From Desulfotignum sp. (lineage in GTDB: Bacteria; Desulfobacterota; Desulfobacteria; Desulfobacterales; Desulfobacteraceae): a DNA stretch of 64,000 nucleotides. The notes beneath the pieces were generated by a model. The model was not told the origin of the DNA. It made no database searches and worked only from the letters and a program-made list of their open reading frames with translations. A program made the position numbers and the translations under genes. Every line of letters begins with the position of its first letter. Position 1 is the first letter of the stretch. Location: positions 1 through 64,000 of the forward strand of contig JAABSO010000018.1 in the NCBI GenBank assembly GCA_011390335.1. The letters run 5' to 3'. This document shows positions 1 through 7,989 of the stretch, one piece after another.

Positions 1-91
1 ATGCCGCTATCAATATTTTGACCCTGGGGCTACAGGGTCAGGGCCTTTCAGCTCAAGAAGCCCCCACTATAGCGGCAGCTTAGTGGTGGGA
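1..91 (+). other. Possible attC recombination site truncated by the window edge
   Basis: Nine bases at 2-10 and 69-77 are perfectly inverted, and an inner 8-bp stem (19-26 with 33-40) sits between them. The right arm reads gcggcagcttagtggt, close to the gcggctgattaggggt of the clear attC at 1818-1875. The expected GTTRRRY box is degenerate here (about GTGGGAG), and the matching left box would lie outside the window. It may be the attC of the preceding cassette, or merely a hairpin. Weak call. Confidence 0.35.
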
Positions 92-961
92 GTAGTCACT
101 GAAACATTTATTCCTATACTGGAAGTGCTTAGAGATGGTAACACCATAAAAGGAAGAGACTTGGTAAGGATAGTGGAAGAAAGGTTCTATTCCGATTTAC
201 CTAAAGAGCTTTTGGATCAAACCACAAAAAGTGGCGACAGATTGATCGAAAATCGAATCGCCTGGGGAAAATCATACTTAAAAAAAGGTGGGCTCGTTCA
301 TTATCCACAACGCGGCTATGTACAAATAACAGATAAAGGTAAATCTTCCAAGGCGGAAGCCGTATCTTTGGCTAACATTCATTCTGATGTTATTACATTT
401 TATGAGCCAGAAAACAAATTACCTAATAAAGAGATTATCGAAAGTAGTGGATCAAGTCCACAGGATTTGATTGGCTCCGGATTTGAACAAATTGAACGGG
501 AAGTCAAGAATGAGCTTCTTTCGAAATTAAAAGAAGTGGATCCTTACGCATTCGAAAAAATTATTTTAATTTTACTAAAGAAGATGGGTTACGGTGATTT
601 TATTGAAACCTCAAAATCTGGGGATGGCGGCATTGATGGAATCATAAATGAAGATCAACTCGGTTTGGAGAAGATATACATTCAGGCAAAGCGATATAGC
701 GAAAATAAAGTTAGGGAAACAGATATTCGTAATTTTATAGGGGCCATGAGTGGTGATAACCGGAAAGGAATTTTTGTAACTACATCCTCTTTTGGTGAAA
801 AGGCAAAAGTTAAAGCACGAGATGCGCATCACACTATAATTTTACTCGATGGCTCAAAGCTCGTTGATCTCATGCACAAGTATAATGTTGGGGTACAAAC
901 CAAAAGTTATTATGAAATAAAAGCGGTGGATAATGACTTCTTCGATGCGGAAGAAATTTAG
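83..961 (+). CDS. mrr: Mrr-type restriction endonuclease (integron cassette gene)
   Basis: A 292-aa protein with the two-part Mrr layout. Residues 8-90 form a winged-helix Mrr_N domain for DNA recognition. Residues about 150-270 form a PD-(D/E)XK nuclease domain with GDGGIDG (Asp185) followed by the strand motif IYIQAK (Gln201, Lys203). Family members cut DNA, often modified DNA, as type IV-like restriction enzymes. The start is GTG at 83 (a second GTG at 86). The frame stays open to the left edge, but family N-termini begin near here, and there is no good ribosome-binding site, as is common in cassettes. The TAG stop abuts the attC at 961-1045, and the gene is AT-rich compared with the core, so it was probably acquired as a cassette. 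The domain call is secure; the substrate is unknown. Confidence 0.85.
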   Translation: MVGVVTETFIPILEVLRDGNTIKGRDLVRIVEERFYSDLPKELLDQTTKSGDRLIENRIAWGKSYLKKGGLVHYPQRGYVQITDKGKSSKAEAVSLANIHSDVITFYEPENKLPNKEIIESSGSSPQDLIGSGFEQIEREVKNELLSKLKEVDPYAFEKIILILLKKMGYGDFIETSKSGDGGIDGIINEDQLGLEKIYIQAKRYSENKVRETDIRNFIGAMSGDNRKGIFVTTSSFGEKAKVKARDAHHTIILLDGSKLVDLMHKYNVGVQTKSYYEIKAVDNDFFDAEEI

Positions 962-1045
962 CATAACCAACAAATTCACTTGGCCGCAATAACGCCAGCG
1001 ACCTTACGGGTATAGTCCGAGGACGGCAAGTGATTATGGTTATGA
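961..1045 (+). other. attC site 1 (integron cassette recombination site)
   Basis: It has the architecture of a folded attC: left outer box GCATAAC (961-967) and right outer box GTTATGA (1039-1045), inside a perfect 8-bp inverted pair (962-969 with 1037-1044). The inner arms tcacttggccg (976-986) and cggcaagtga (1024-1033) pair with one extra, unpaired G on the left arm, which is the extrahelical-base hallmark that sets strand choice by IntI. About 37 nt form the variable terminal region. It overlaps the last base of the mrr stop codon, as expected at the end of a cassette. Confidence 0.8.
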
Positions 1046-1057
1046 ACCAGAGATAAA

Positions 1058-1450
1058 TTGGAAAAGTTTATTCAGAAAACAGAAATAGAAGAAATTGTTC
1101 AAGCAAGATTAAATGATGCAGAAGTTTTATTGGAGGCTTCCCGTTTTGATGGCTCTGTCTATCTTTGTGGATATGCGATTGAACTTGGTTTAAAAGCAAG
1201 AATATGCAGAACGCTTCAGTGGAATGAATATCCTACAAGCAGTAAATACAGTACATTTAAAACGCATGACCTTGATGTACTTCTTCATTTGACAGGAGTA
1301 GAAGATAAGATAAAATTGAAATATATGGCAGCGTGGTCTATTGTTGCGCAATGGAATCCAGAAGCGCGTTACAAGCCAATCGGAAGCATAAGAGAGGATG
1401 ATGCGAAAGACATGCTGGATTCTGCAAAGGAGTTAATAAAGCAATTATGA
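1058..1450 (+). CDS. HEPN-domain protein, first gene of a two-gene cassette
   Basis: A 130-aa, mostly helical protein resembling HEPN-domain proteins: an N-terminal helix (AEVLLEASRFDGSVYLCGYA), then IELGLKARIC, a THDLDVLL segment (residues 69-76) and a C-terminal helix. HEPN proteins are often RNases or partners in toxin-antitoxin and defence modules. I do not see a clear R-x4-6-H catalytic motif in the last helix, so RNase activity is doubtful. The start is TTG at 1058, 12 bp after attC 1, with only a weak purine tract before it. The stop overlaps the next gene by 4 bp (ATGA), implying coupled translation and a shared function. Confidence 0.7.
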   Translation: MEKFIQKTEIEEIVQARLNDAEVLLEASRFDGSVYLCGYAIELGLKARICRTLQWNEYPTSSKYSTFKTHDLDVLLHLTGVEDKIKLKYMAAWSIVAQWNPEARYKPIGSIREDDAKDMLDSAKELIKQL

Positions 1451-1866
1451 AAGAACAAATAGAAAAACTACAGAAAGTTGAAAAGAATCTTAGTGATTCT
1501 AATGGCAACTTTGAATTGTTTGCGCTGTTTTTAAGAGAAGATTCACCTGATAAATGGGACTTATTAATTTCAGCTGACTGGGCAAGAGCCAATAAAAAAG
1601 ACTCTATTCAAGTTACAATTGAGGAGGTTCGAAAAGAATTATCTAACCAGGAATTGCTCATGATATCTCGCATTATAGTTCTTGATAAAAATGATGCGGT
1701 CCTAAAATCTATACATCAAGCAGTGCAAGTTGAACATGGCTTAGCCGAAATATCAGATAGTAATTTTTTTGGGCTATCCATTAAGCATGCTTATCTAATA
1801 ACCTCACAAAGAGAGGTTCATAACGAGGCTAATGCAGCCGACGCAAAAACCCGCGCGGCTGATTAG
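1447..1866 (+). CDS. Unrecognised 139-aa protein paired with HEPN gene
   Basis: I do not recognise a named family. The N-terminus is a charged helix, followed by FALFLREDSPDKWDLLISA and a helix-rich middle (residues 55-115). The last ~15 residues (ANAADAKTRAAD) are encoded by the attC itself, and the TAG stop lies in its right arm, which is typical of cassette ORFs. The ATGA overlap with the HEPN gene suggests the two proteins act together, perhaps as a toxin-antitoxin or two-subunit effector. That function is inference only. Confidence 0.7.
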   Translation: MKEQIEKLQKVEKNLSDSNGNFELFALFLREDSPDKWDLLISADWARANKKDSIQVTIEEVRKELSNQELLMISRIIVLDKNDAVLKSIHQAVQVEHGLAEISDSNFFGLSIKHAYLITSQREVHNEANAADAKTRAAD

Positions 1867-1875
1867 GGGTTATAC
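1818..1875 (+). other. attC site 2 (integron cassette recombination site)
   Basis: A compact 58-bp attC. The outer boxes are TCATAAC (1818-1824) and GTTATAC (1869-1875). The inner arms ctaatgcagccg (1829-1840) and cggctgattag (1856-1866) pair throughout except for one extra G at 1834, again the extrahelical base. The terminal loop is 15 nt. It ends the HEPN/139-aa cassette. No clear attC follows it to the right, so it may mark the distal end of the array. Confidence 0.82.
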
Positions 1876-1897
1876 TTTTATTTAATAAAATAACATT

Positions 1898-2280
1898 ATG
1901 ATAAACATAGAAAAACACATTGAACATTGGCGGAAGGGATCTGACGAGGATTTTGAAGTTGCGGGGCAGCTGATCAGGGCAAACAGAATTCGTCATGGTT
2001 TGTTCTTTCTGCACCTTTCCCTGGAAAAAATCTTAAAAGCTTTCTTTTGTTTGCACTGTAAGGATATAGCGCCAAGGCTTCATAACCTTGTGAGATTATC
2101 TGAATTATCAGGCGTTTCTTTTGAAAAAAACAAATTGATTTTCTGTCTGAAATGAATCCATTTAACCTTGAAGGACGTTATCCGGAATTATGGGGGGCAG
2201 TTCCATCACAAAAAGAAGCTGAAGCGCTTTTATCTGAAACCGAAGGGATGTTACAATGGCTGAAGAATCAATTATCATAA
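1898..2280 (+). pseudogene. HEPN-domain protein of a HEPN-MNT pair, frameshifted at an A7 run
   Basis: The first frame (1898-2155) encodes 85 aa with HEPN signatures (RHGLFFLHLSLEKILKAFF, then LHNLVRLSELS) and stops early. The adjacent frame continues the family C-terminus (IDFLSEMNPFNLEGRYPELW) to a TAA at 2278-2280. The frames join at the A7 run 2124-2130, so a one-base indel explains the break. It could be a true mutation, a sequencing error or programmed slippage. Restored, the protein would be about 127 aa and would overlap the downstream nucleotidyltransferase gene, the normal HEPN-MNT arrangement. In this family the HEPN protein is the toxin (RNase), and the MNT partner neutralises it by AMPylation. 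Confidence 0.75.
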
Positions 2281-2579
2281 TTGTTAAAAATTATTTGAAA
2301 GAACTTTCCCGCAAGGGTATACCAGTCAAACGAGCGGTTCTTTTTGGTTCCTATGCCAATGAAACTGAAAATAAATGGAGCGATATTGATTTGATTGTAA
2401 TATCCGATAAATACGATGAAGAATACAGCCGTGAAGATATTAATGTGTTGTGGAGAACGGCGGCCCGGACTGATAACCGGATAGAACCCATTCCTGTGGG
2501 ATCAAACAGATGGGAAACCGATGATGAGAGTACAATTATTGAAATGGCCCGGAGAGAAGGGATTGTTATTAATTTATAA
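2256..2579 (+). CDS. mntA: Minimal nucleotidyltransferase (MNT), antitoxin of HEPN-MNT pair
   Basis: A 107-aa protein with the polymerase-beta-like NTase motif: LFGSYANETENKWSDIDLIV, with Gly31-Ser32 and catalytic Asp43 and Asp45. MntA-type proteins AMPylate the HEPN toxin and silence it. The ATG at 2256 lies inside the 3' end of the frameshifted HEPN gene, so the two are translationally linked. The NTase motif is intact although its partner is broken, consistent with an antitoxin that may outlive its toxin. Confidence 0.8.
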   Translation: MAEESIIIIVKNYLKELSRKGIPVKRAVLFGSYANETENKWSDIDLIVISDKYDEEYSREDINVLWRTAARTDNRIEPIPVGSNRWETDDESTIIEMARREGIVINL

Positions 2580-2683
2580 GATTAATGGACTGTGGCCGTT
2601 TCAGATGAAACAGGAAGGAGCAAGATCAAGAGGATAAAAAGCGCAGATTTTGGTGTTAAATTATAAAAAGGGGCATAATATCA

Positions 2684-3400
2684 ATGAATGAAAATAGTCA
2701 AAAAATAGCATTATTTATAGATGCAGATAATGCTCCCGCAAGCAAATTTGAAGAAGTACTCAGTGAAGTGGCAAAATACGGGGTAGTCACGATAAGAAAA
2801 GCTTACGGTAATTGGAAAAGCCCTACACTTAAATCCTGGGAAGATTTATTAAATGAATACGCCATACAGCCTATACAACAGTACGATCTGACGAAAGGCA
2901 AAAATGCTTCAGACATTGCTTTGGTAATCGATGCAATGGATGTCATGTATACAAAGAACATAGATGTCATGTGCTTTGTGTCATCAGACTGTGATTTTAC
3001 GCCAATGGTTACCCGTGCTCTTGCAGAGGGGAAAGTCGTCTTGGGTTTTGGAGAGCGCAAAACCCCTTCACCCTTTGTTAACGCGTGTTCTAAGTTCTTA
3101 TACCTTGATACAGCACCGAAACAAAATGGTTCAGTTCCTGAAAAAACCAAAAATATCAAATCCGATACAAAACTCCTCAACCTGCTAAGGCAGGCAATAG
3201 AAGCAACAGAGGAAGATAATGGTTGGGCGGCGCTCGGTCCGGTAGGATCACATATATCCAATAAAACATCATTTGATACAAGAAATTACGGATACAAAAA
3301 TTTAAGCAGCCTCTTTAAGGCTATTGATCTGTTCGAGTTAAAAAGAGGCCCTGGTAACTCATACCTGGTTAGAGATAAAAGAAAGAAAAAATCACCGTAA
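2684..3400 (+). CDS. NYN-domain RNase-like protein with C-terminal OST-HTH/LOTUS domain
   Basis: A 238-aa protein. Residues 6-145 match the NYN (PIN-like, DUF88/LabA) fold: IALFIDADNAP with Asp13/Asp15, ASDIALVIDAMD with Asp77, and SSDCDF with Asp102/Asp104 supply the acidic metal-binding cluster of a nuclease. A hydrophilic linker leads to residues 163-230, which resemble an OST-HTH/LOTUS winged helix (YGYKNLSSLFKAIDLFEL), an RNA-binding module. Start ATG at 2684 with AAGGGG about 11 nt upstream. It probably binds and cleaves or processes RNA; the substrate is unknown. Base composition is AT-rich like its accessory neighbours. Confidence 0.75.
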   Translation: MNENSQKIALFIDADNAPASKFEEVLSEVAKYGVVTIRKAYGNWKSPTLKSWEDLLNEYAIQPIQQYDLTKGKNASDIALVIDAMDVMYTKNIDVMCFVSSDCDFTPMVTRALAEGKVVLGFGERKTPSPFVNACSKFLYLDTAPKQNGSVPEKTKNIKSDTKLLNLLRQAIEATEEDNGWAALGPVGSHISNKTSFDTRNYGYKNLSSLFKAIDLFELKRGPGNSYLVRDKRKKKSP

Positions 3401-3407
3401 TCAACCA

Positions 3408-3578
3408 TTCCACCTTATAAAAACGCTTGATGCGTTACATCTTGCATTTGCATCTTTTTCAAAAATTGATTATTTTTGCACATGTGATAATAAATTTATG
3501 AAAAAGGCCAAGCGCTTAGAAAATTTAAACACCAATGTGGCATATCCCACCGAATTAGTGATGGAGTTAGATATATGA
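3408..3578 (+). pseudogene. C-terminal fragment of a VapC-like PIN-domain toxin gene
   Basis: One open frame runs from about 3408 and reads KTLDALHLAFASFSKIDYFC, then TCDNKFMKKAKR, ending in TGA at 3576-3578. This matches the C-terminal half of PIN-domain toxins (DALHLA helix, then a TxDxxLxKAA-type segment). The N-terminal catalytic half is missing and no start codon fits. It looks like a decayed remnant beside the accessory genes. Confidence 0.6.
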
Positions 3579-3711
3579 AAACAGCAGCCCAACCAAACGC
3601 TCCGGCAGATGCTCGTACCTCTCACCGCTGAACATATCCTTGCCCCGGATCCATGAAAATCTTTTTCATCCGTGACAGACAATAGCTGTACGGTAAAGGA
3701 CATAATGCGTT
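3579..3711. other. Intergenic junction between accessory DNA and core genes
   Basis: No gene is supported here. A perfect 7-bp hairpin (ATGAAAA 3653-3659 with TTTTCAT 3663-3669) is present. Just before the next gene, cataatgcgttatg is palindromic. The base composition shifts from AT-rich to GC-rich across this stretch. AAAGGA at 3695-3700 is the likely ribosome-binding site of the S4-domain gene. Confidence 0.4.
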
Positions 3712-3951
3712 ATGACAGATGACAGGCAAACCCGGCGGAAGGTTGAGATTGCCGTGGAACCGGTGGAACTGTATAAAATTCTGAAGTTTGAGAACCTTGC
3801 GGCCAGCGGCGGGGAGGCCAAGTTCCGGATCCAGGCCGGCCATGTCATGGTGAACGGGCAGACCGAACACCGGAAAAGAAGAAAAATACGCCACGGGGAT
3901 GTCATTGAAACCCCGGAGGCTGTTCTGACAATTGTGGTATCTGAAAATTAG
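3712..3951 (+). CDS. Small S4-domain RNA-binding protein (YbcJ-like)
   Basis: A 79-aa protein that is essentially one S4 domain: VELYKILKFENLAASGGEAK, then IQAGHVMVNGQTEHRKRRKI with the characteristic basic VNG turn, then GDVIET. Such stand-alone S4 proteins bind structured or ribosomal RNA. Start ATG at 3712, with AAAGGA 11 nt upstream. It is 19 bp ahead of nnr, so the two are probably co-transcribed. Confidence 0.75.
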   Translation: MTDDRQTRRKVEIAVEPVELYKILKFENLAASGGEAKFRIQAGHVMVNGQTEHRKRRKIRHGDVIETPEAVLTIVVSEN

Positions 3952-3970
3952 CATATGGGAGTGATCGGCA

Positions 3971-5536
3971 ATGTTTCTTGTTACAGCAAAACAGATGCAG
4001 GAGATGGACCGCTATACCATTGAGAAATTCGGCATTCCCGGACGGGTGCTCATGGAAAATGCCGGCCGGGGGGCGGTGGACTTTTTCATGGAACAATGCA
4101 GCCCCACTTCGAAGACCCGGGTGGCGGTGGTGGCGGGCCGGGGCAACAACGGCGGGGACGGCTGGGTCATGGCCCGGTATCTCATGGAAAAACAGATTCC
4201 TGTGACAGTATTTTTGTTGTCCGACCCGGGCCGGGTGGCCGGGGATGCCAAAGCCAACATGGACCTGGTGGAAAAACTGCTGCCGCATTATCCGGATTGT
4301 GCTGTGAAGGCGGTACCGGATGCGGCGGCATTTGCCAGGGAAAAGGCCCGGCTGGTTCATCATGACCTGTTTGTGGACGCGATTTTCGGCACCGGGCTGA
4401 ATTCGGATGTGAAAGGGGTTTTCAGGGATGTGATCGCGTGCATCAACCAGACGAAAAAACCGGTATTTGCCGTGGATATCCCCTCGGGGCTCAATGCGGA
4501 CACCGGGGCGGTCTGCGGGGTGTGCATCACGGCCTGTGCCACGGCCACATTTGCCTTTGCCAAGACCGGCCATGTTTTGTATCCGGGCAGCCAATACACC
4601 GGCACATTGCGGGTCATTGATATCGGCATCCCTGAATTTGCAGCCAAAAAACAAGATATCCGGTTCCAGGTGCTGGAAAAACAAACCATTGCCCCGTTGT
4701 TTCCCCCCCGGCCTTTTGACAGCCACAAAGGCACATTCGGTCATCTGCTGATCCTGGCCGGATCTGCCGGCAAAACCGGGGCAGCGGCCCTGTGCGCCAA
4801 TGCTGCCAAGCGGACTGGCACCGGCCTGGTGACCCTGGGGGTGCCGGAAAGCATCAATGCCATTGTGGAGCCCATGGTGGTGGAGCCCATGACCGTGCCC
4901 CTGCCGGAAACCGCTGCCAGCACGTTGTCGTCTGACGGTCTGGACCGGATACTTTCGCTGGCAGAAGACCGGCAGGCGCTGGCGCTGGGGCCGGGCCTGG
5001 GCACAGACCCGGATACCAAAAAACTTGTGCACACCCTGGTGGAAGCCTGTTCCCTTCCCCTGATCATGGATGCCGATGCCATTAACTGTCTGGCCGGGGA
5101 CCCGGTAGCTCTCTCGTTTAGAAAAACCCCGACCATTTTGACCCCCCATCCCGGGGAGATGGCCCGGCTGGCCGGGATCTCCACCAAAGATGTCCAGGCG
5201 GACCGGCCAGGGGTGGCAAAAAAGTTTGCAGAGACATGGAGTGTGATTTTGGTGCTCAAAGGGGCCCAGACCCTGATCGCCCTGCCGGACGGCCGGATCT
5301 TTCTGTGTCCTGTTGGCAACCCGGGCATGGCCACCGGCGGCATGGGAGATGTGCTCACCGGCATGATCGCCGGGCTGGCAGCCCAGGGATTTTCTTTGGA
5401 AAACGCAGCCATTGCCGGGGTGTTCATCCATGGCCTGTGCGGAGATATCCTGGCAGACACTGTGGGCGGGTTCGGATTTCTGGCCACGGACATGATCCAG
5501 ACCATTCCTGCGGCCATCCACAGGCACCTGACATGA
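3971..5536 (+). CDS. nnr: Bifunctional NAD(P)H-hydrate repair enzyme (epimerase and dehydratase)
   Basis: A 521-aa fusion. Residues 1-215 are the YjeF_N epimerase domain (NnrE), with AGRGNNGGDGWVMAR near residues 55-69. Residues about 230-515 are the ribokinase-like ADP-dependent dehydratase (NnrD), with TPHPGEMARLAG and GNPGMATGGMGDVLTG (catalytic Asp near 460). It interconverts the R and S forms of hydrated NAD(P)H and dehydrates the S form, rescuing damaged cofactor in the cytosol. Full family length. The stop overlaps the tsaE start by 4 bp, a common pairing. Long antisense frames opposite it are GC-driven shadows. Confidence 0.95.
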   Translation: MFLVTAKQMQEMDRYTIEKFGIPGRVLMENAGRGAVDFFMEQCSPTSKTRVAVVAGRGNNGGDGWVMARYLMEKQIPVTVFLLSDPGRVAGDAKANMDLVEKLLPHYPDCAVKAVPDAAAFAREKARLVHHDLFVDAIFGTGLNSDVKGVFRDVIACINQTKKPVFAVDIPSGLNADTGAVCGVCITACATATFAFAKTGHVLYPGSQYTGTLRVIDIGIPEFAAKKQDIRFQVLEKQTIAPLFPPRPFDSHKGTFGHLLILAGSAGKTGAAALCANAAKRTGTGLVTLGVPESINAIVEPMVVEPMTVPLPETAASTLSSDGLDRILSLAEDRQALALGPGLGTDPDTKKLVHTLVEACSLPLIMDADAINCLAGDPVALSFRKTPTILTPHPGEMARLAGISTKDVQADRPGVAKKFAETWSVILVLKGAQTLIALPDGRIFLCPVGNPGMATGGMGDVLTGMIAGLAAQGFSLENAAIAGVFIHGLCGDILADTVGGFGFLATDMIQTIPAAIHRHLT

Positions 5537-6003
5537 ACCAGCAGGTCATCACACGGACGGACGAACAGACCCGGGATTTGGGGCAGCGGTTGGGACAGGC
5601 TGTGACAGGCCCCCTGGCTTTGGCCCTGACAGGGGATCTGGGATGCGGAAAAACCACTTTTGTCAAAGGGCTTGCCCAGGGCCTGGGAGTGAGTGAAGGG
5701 TTTCACATCACCAGCCCCACCTTTACCATCATCAATGAATACCCGGCTGACAAAGGCCTGCGCCTGTGTCACCTGGACCTTTACCGCCTGGGGTCTGTGG
5801 AGGAACTTGCCTGTATCGGGTATGAGGATATGCTTGAAACTGATGCCGTTGTGGTGGTGGAATGGCCCGACCTGCTCAAAGAGGACCGATTTTCCTTTGA
5901 TATGGAACTGGCATTTGCATATGATGCCGACTATAACCGGGTGATATCTTTTTTTGCCTATGGACAGACCGGCACAAACGTGCTAAGCAAAATGTTTTCA
6001 TAA
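5533..6003 (+). CDS. tsaE: tRNA threonylcarbamoyladenosine biosynthesis ATPase
   Basis: A 156-aa P-loop protein with Walker [10 protein letters not shown] (residues 34-42), [10 protein letters not shown] and HLDLYRL, all typical of TsaE. It supports the TsaB/TsaD complex that makes the t6A37 modification in ANN-decoding tRNAs. The frame is open upstream, but the ATG at 5533, overlapping the nnr stop as ATGA, gives the family N-terminus. lysC starts 29 bp downstream. Confidence 0.93.
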   Translation: MNQQVITRTDEQTRDLGQRLGQAVTGPLALALTGDLGCGKTTFVKGLAQGLGVSEGFHITSPTFTIINEYPADKGLRLCHLDLYRLGSVEELACIGYEDMLETDAVVVVEWPDLLKEDRFSFDMELAFAYDADYNRVISFFAYGQTGTNVLSKMFS

Positions 6004-6031
6004 ATTATGGAACCATTATTTTGGAGTTATT

Positions 6032-7252
6032 ATGGCGCTAAGGGTACAAAAATACGGGGGCACCTCTGTTGCGGATATCCAGCGGATATCCAGGGTGGCG
6101 GACCGGGTTGCAAAGGCCCATGATGCCGGTGACCAGGTGGTGGTTGTGCTCTCTGCCATGGCAGGTGTAACAGACAATCTCATCTCTTTAGCCAGACAGG
6201 CAGCTGAACTGCCGGACAAACGGGAACTGGATGTTCTGCTTGCCACCGGAGAACAGACCACTGCGGCTTTGATGGCCATGCTCCTCAAATCCCGGGGATA
6301 CAAAGCCAGGTCGTTTCTGGGATTCCAGGCCGGCATCCACACAGACCAGACACCGGGCAAGGCCCGGATCCTGGATATCGACGGTCAAAACGTGAAAAAA
6401 TCTCTGGACCAGGGATATATATGCGTGGTGGCCGGGTTCCAGGGCGCTGATCACAACGGCGACATCACCACCCTGGGCCGGGGCGGATCAGACACCTCAG
6501 CCGTGGCCATTGCCGCATCTTTGAAAGCGGATGTCTGTGAAATTTTCACTGATGTGGACGGGGTGTATACCACAGATCCCAGAATCTGTTCCAAGGCCCG
6601 AAAAATCCACCGGATCTCCTATGAAGAGATGCTGGAAATGGCGGTTCTGGGGGCAAAAGTACTGCAGATACGGTCGGTGGACTTTGCCAAAAAATACAAT
6701 ATTCCTTTGCATGTCAGATCATCATTCAATGAGGAGGAAGGAACCATGGTCGTCAATGAAAGCGCTGATATGGAAAGCGCTGTGGTATCAGGGGTTACAT
6801 GTGATATGAATGAGGCCAGGATCACCCTGAAACGGGTACCTGACCAGCCCGGCATATCCGCCAAAATATTCGGCCCCCTGGCAGATGCTGAAATCATGGT
6901 GGACATGATTATCCAGAACACCCGGACCGGCGGAGAAACCGACCTGACCTTCACTGTTACCAAGGATGATTTTGACCGGGCCCTGGAAATTACTGAGGCG
7001 GTGGCCAAGGAGGTGGGGGCTGAAGAGGTGCTCTCTGCCACGGAAATTGCCAAAGTATCTGTGATCGGACTGGGCATGAAGAGCCACTCCGGCGTAGCCG
7101 CCACCATGTTCAAAGCCCTGGCCGAGGAAAACATCAATATCCGGTTGATTTCCACTTCGGAAATCCGTATCTCCTGTGTGATCCTGGCCAAATATGCGGA
7201 ACTGGCAGTGCGGGCATTGCACGCAGCATTCGGGCTGGACAAAGAGGATTAG
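6032..7252 (+). CDS. lysC: Aspartate kinase
   Basis: A 406-aa monofunctional aspartokinase phosphorylating L-aspartate, the first step to lysine, threonine and methionine. The N-terminal kinase domain has KYGGTS (residues 7-12) and [12 protein letters not shown]. The C-terminus (about 265-405) holds two ACT domains, which in this class bind lysine and/or threonine for feedback control. A GGAG ribosome-binding site precedes the ATG. No internal start giving a separate beta subunit is obvious. The stop codon overlaps the convergent pyrF stop by 4 bp. Confidence 0.96.
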   Translation: MALRVQKYGGTSVADIQRISRVADRVAKAHDAGDQVVVVLSAMAGVTDNLISLARQAAELPDKRELDVLLATGEQTTAALMAMLLKSRGYKARSFLGFQAGIHTDQTPGKARILDIDGQNVKKSLDQGYICVVAGFQGADHNGDITTLGRGGSDTSAVAIAASLKADVCEIFTDVDGVYTTDPRICSKARKIHRISYEEMLEMAVLGAKVLQIRSVDFAKKYNIPLHVRSSFNEEEGTMVVNESADMESAVVSGVTCDMNEARITLKRVPDQPGISAKIFGPLADAEIMVDMIIQNTRTGGETDLTFTVTKDDFDRALEITEAVAKEVGAEEVLSATEIAKVSVIGLGMKSHSGVAATMFKALAEENINIRLISTSEIRISCVILAKYAELAVRALHAAFGLDKED

Positions 7253-7989
7253 AGCGGCACCCGGTTCTCCAGGGCGGTTTCTATTTCATCTGTCACCTTC
7301 CGGACAGCTTCGGCAGGATCATCTGCATCCCTTATGGGGCGGCCGATCACAAGCAGATCACTGCCCTGTGCTATGGCCTTTGCCGGTGTGGTGATCCGTT
7401 TCTGGTCATCCCCCGGTGTCAGGCTCCATGCCGGACGGATCCCGGGGGTCACCGCCAGAAAATCTCTGCCAAACCCGGCTTTGATGGCGGCGGCTTCCCA
7501 GCCGGAACAAACAACACCTTTGCAACCGGCATCACGGGCCATTTTTGCCCGAAGCATCACCAGTTTTTTCGGTTCTGCGGCAAACTGTTCCTGAAACCCG
7601 CCTTGAGAAAGGGTTTTTCCATCATTGTCCGTGAGCAGGGTGACCCCGAGAACACCGACTTTTTCCCCACCACCTTGCACCGCACTTTTCAGCATGTCTA
7701 AAGAGGAGCTGCAATGCACGGTTGCCAGATCAACCCCCAGGTCAGCCACCCGGTCCATGGCCCGGAAAACCGTTGCACAGATGTCATGGAGCTTGAGGTC
7801 CAGAAAGATCCCGGCAGGGCTCATATCCCGAACCATGCGAATCACCGCCGGTCCCTGGTGGATGAACAGCTCCAGACCGATCTTGAACATGCCCACCCGG
7901 TCCCCCAGCACCCTGATATGGGATTTCGCCTCTGCCATGGAGGGAAAGTCCAGTGGAAATACAATATAATCCTTGCCTGACTTTTTCAT
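7249..7989 (-). CDS. pyrF: Orotidine 5'-phosphate decarboxylase
   Basis: A 246-aa TIM-barrel enzyme converting OMP to UMP in pyrimidine synthesis. The catalytic DxKxxD motif is DLKLHDI, with Asp64, Lys66 and Asp69. The C-terminal phosphate-gripper region ([14 protein letters not shown]) is intact. It is a single gene facing lysC. Its 5' side borders the likely 6S RNA gene, on the other strand. Confidence 0.95.
   Translation of the reverse strand: MKKSGKDYIVFPLDFPSMAEAKSHIRVLGDRVGMFKIGLELFIHQGPAVIRMVRDMSPAGIFLDLKLHDICATVFRAMDRVADLGVDLATVHCSSSLDMLKSAVQGGGEKVGVLGVTLLTDNDGKTLSQGGFQEQFAAEPKKLVMLRAKMARDAGCKGVVCSGWEAAAIKAGFGRDFLAVTPGIRPAWSLTPGDDQKRITTPAKAIAQGSDLLVIGRPIRDADDPAEAVRKVTDEIETALENRVPL

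Noticed and set aside
1898..2155. TGA at 2153-2155 as a selenocysteine codon
   Set aside because: selA makes Sec possible, but the family C-terminus continues in a different frame from the A7 run, so a frameshift explains the stop better than recoding.
3588..3715. A third attC before the S4 gene (GTTATGA at 3709-3715)
   Set aside because: The box is present and a short ORF tail resembles attC-coded peptide, but no complementary inner arms with an extrahelical base could be found.
3902..5772. Long antisense open frames (up to 541 aa) opposite nnr and tsaE
   Set aside because: They are shadows of GC-rich coding frames: no ribosome-binding sites, His/Gly/Arg-rich low-quality translation, and the plus-strand genes are full-length known enzymes.
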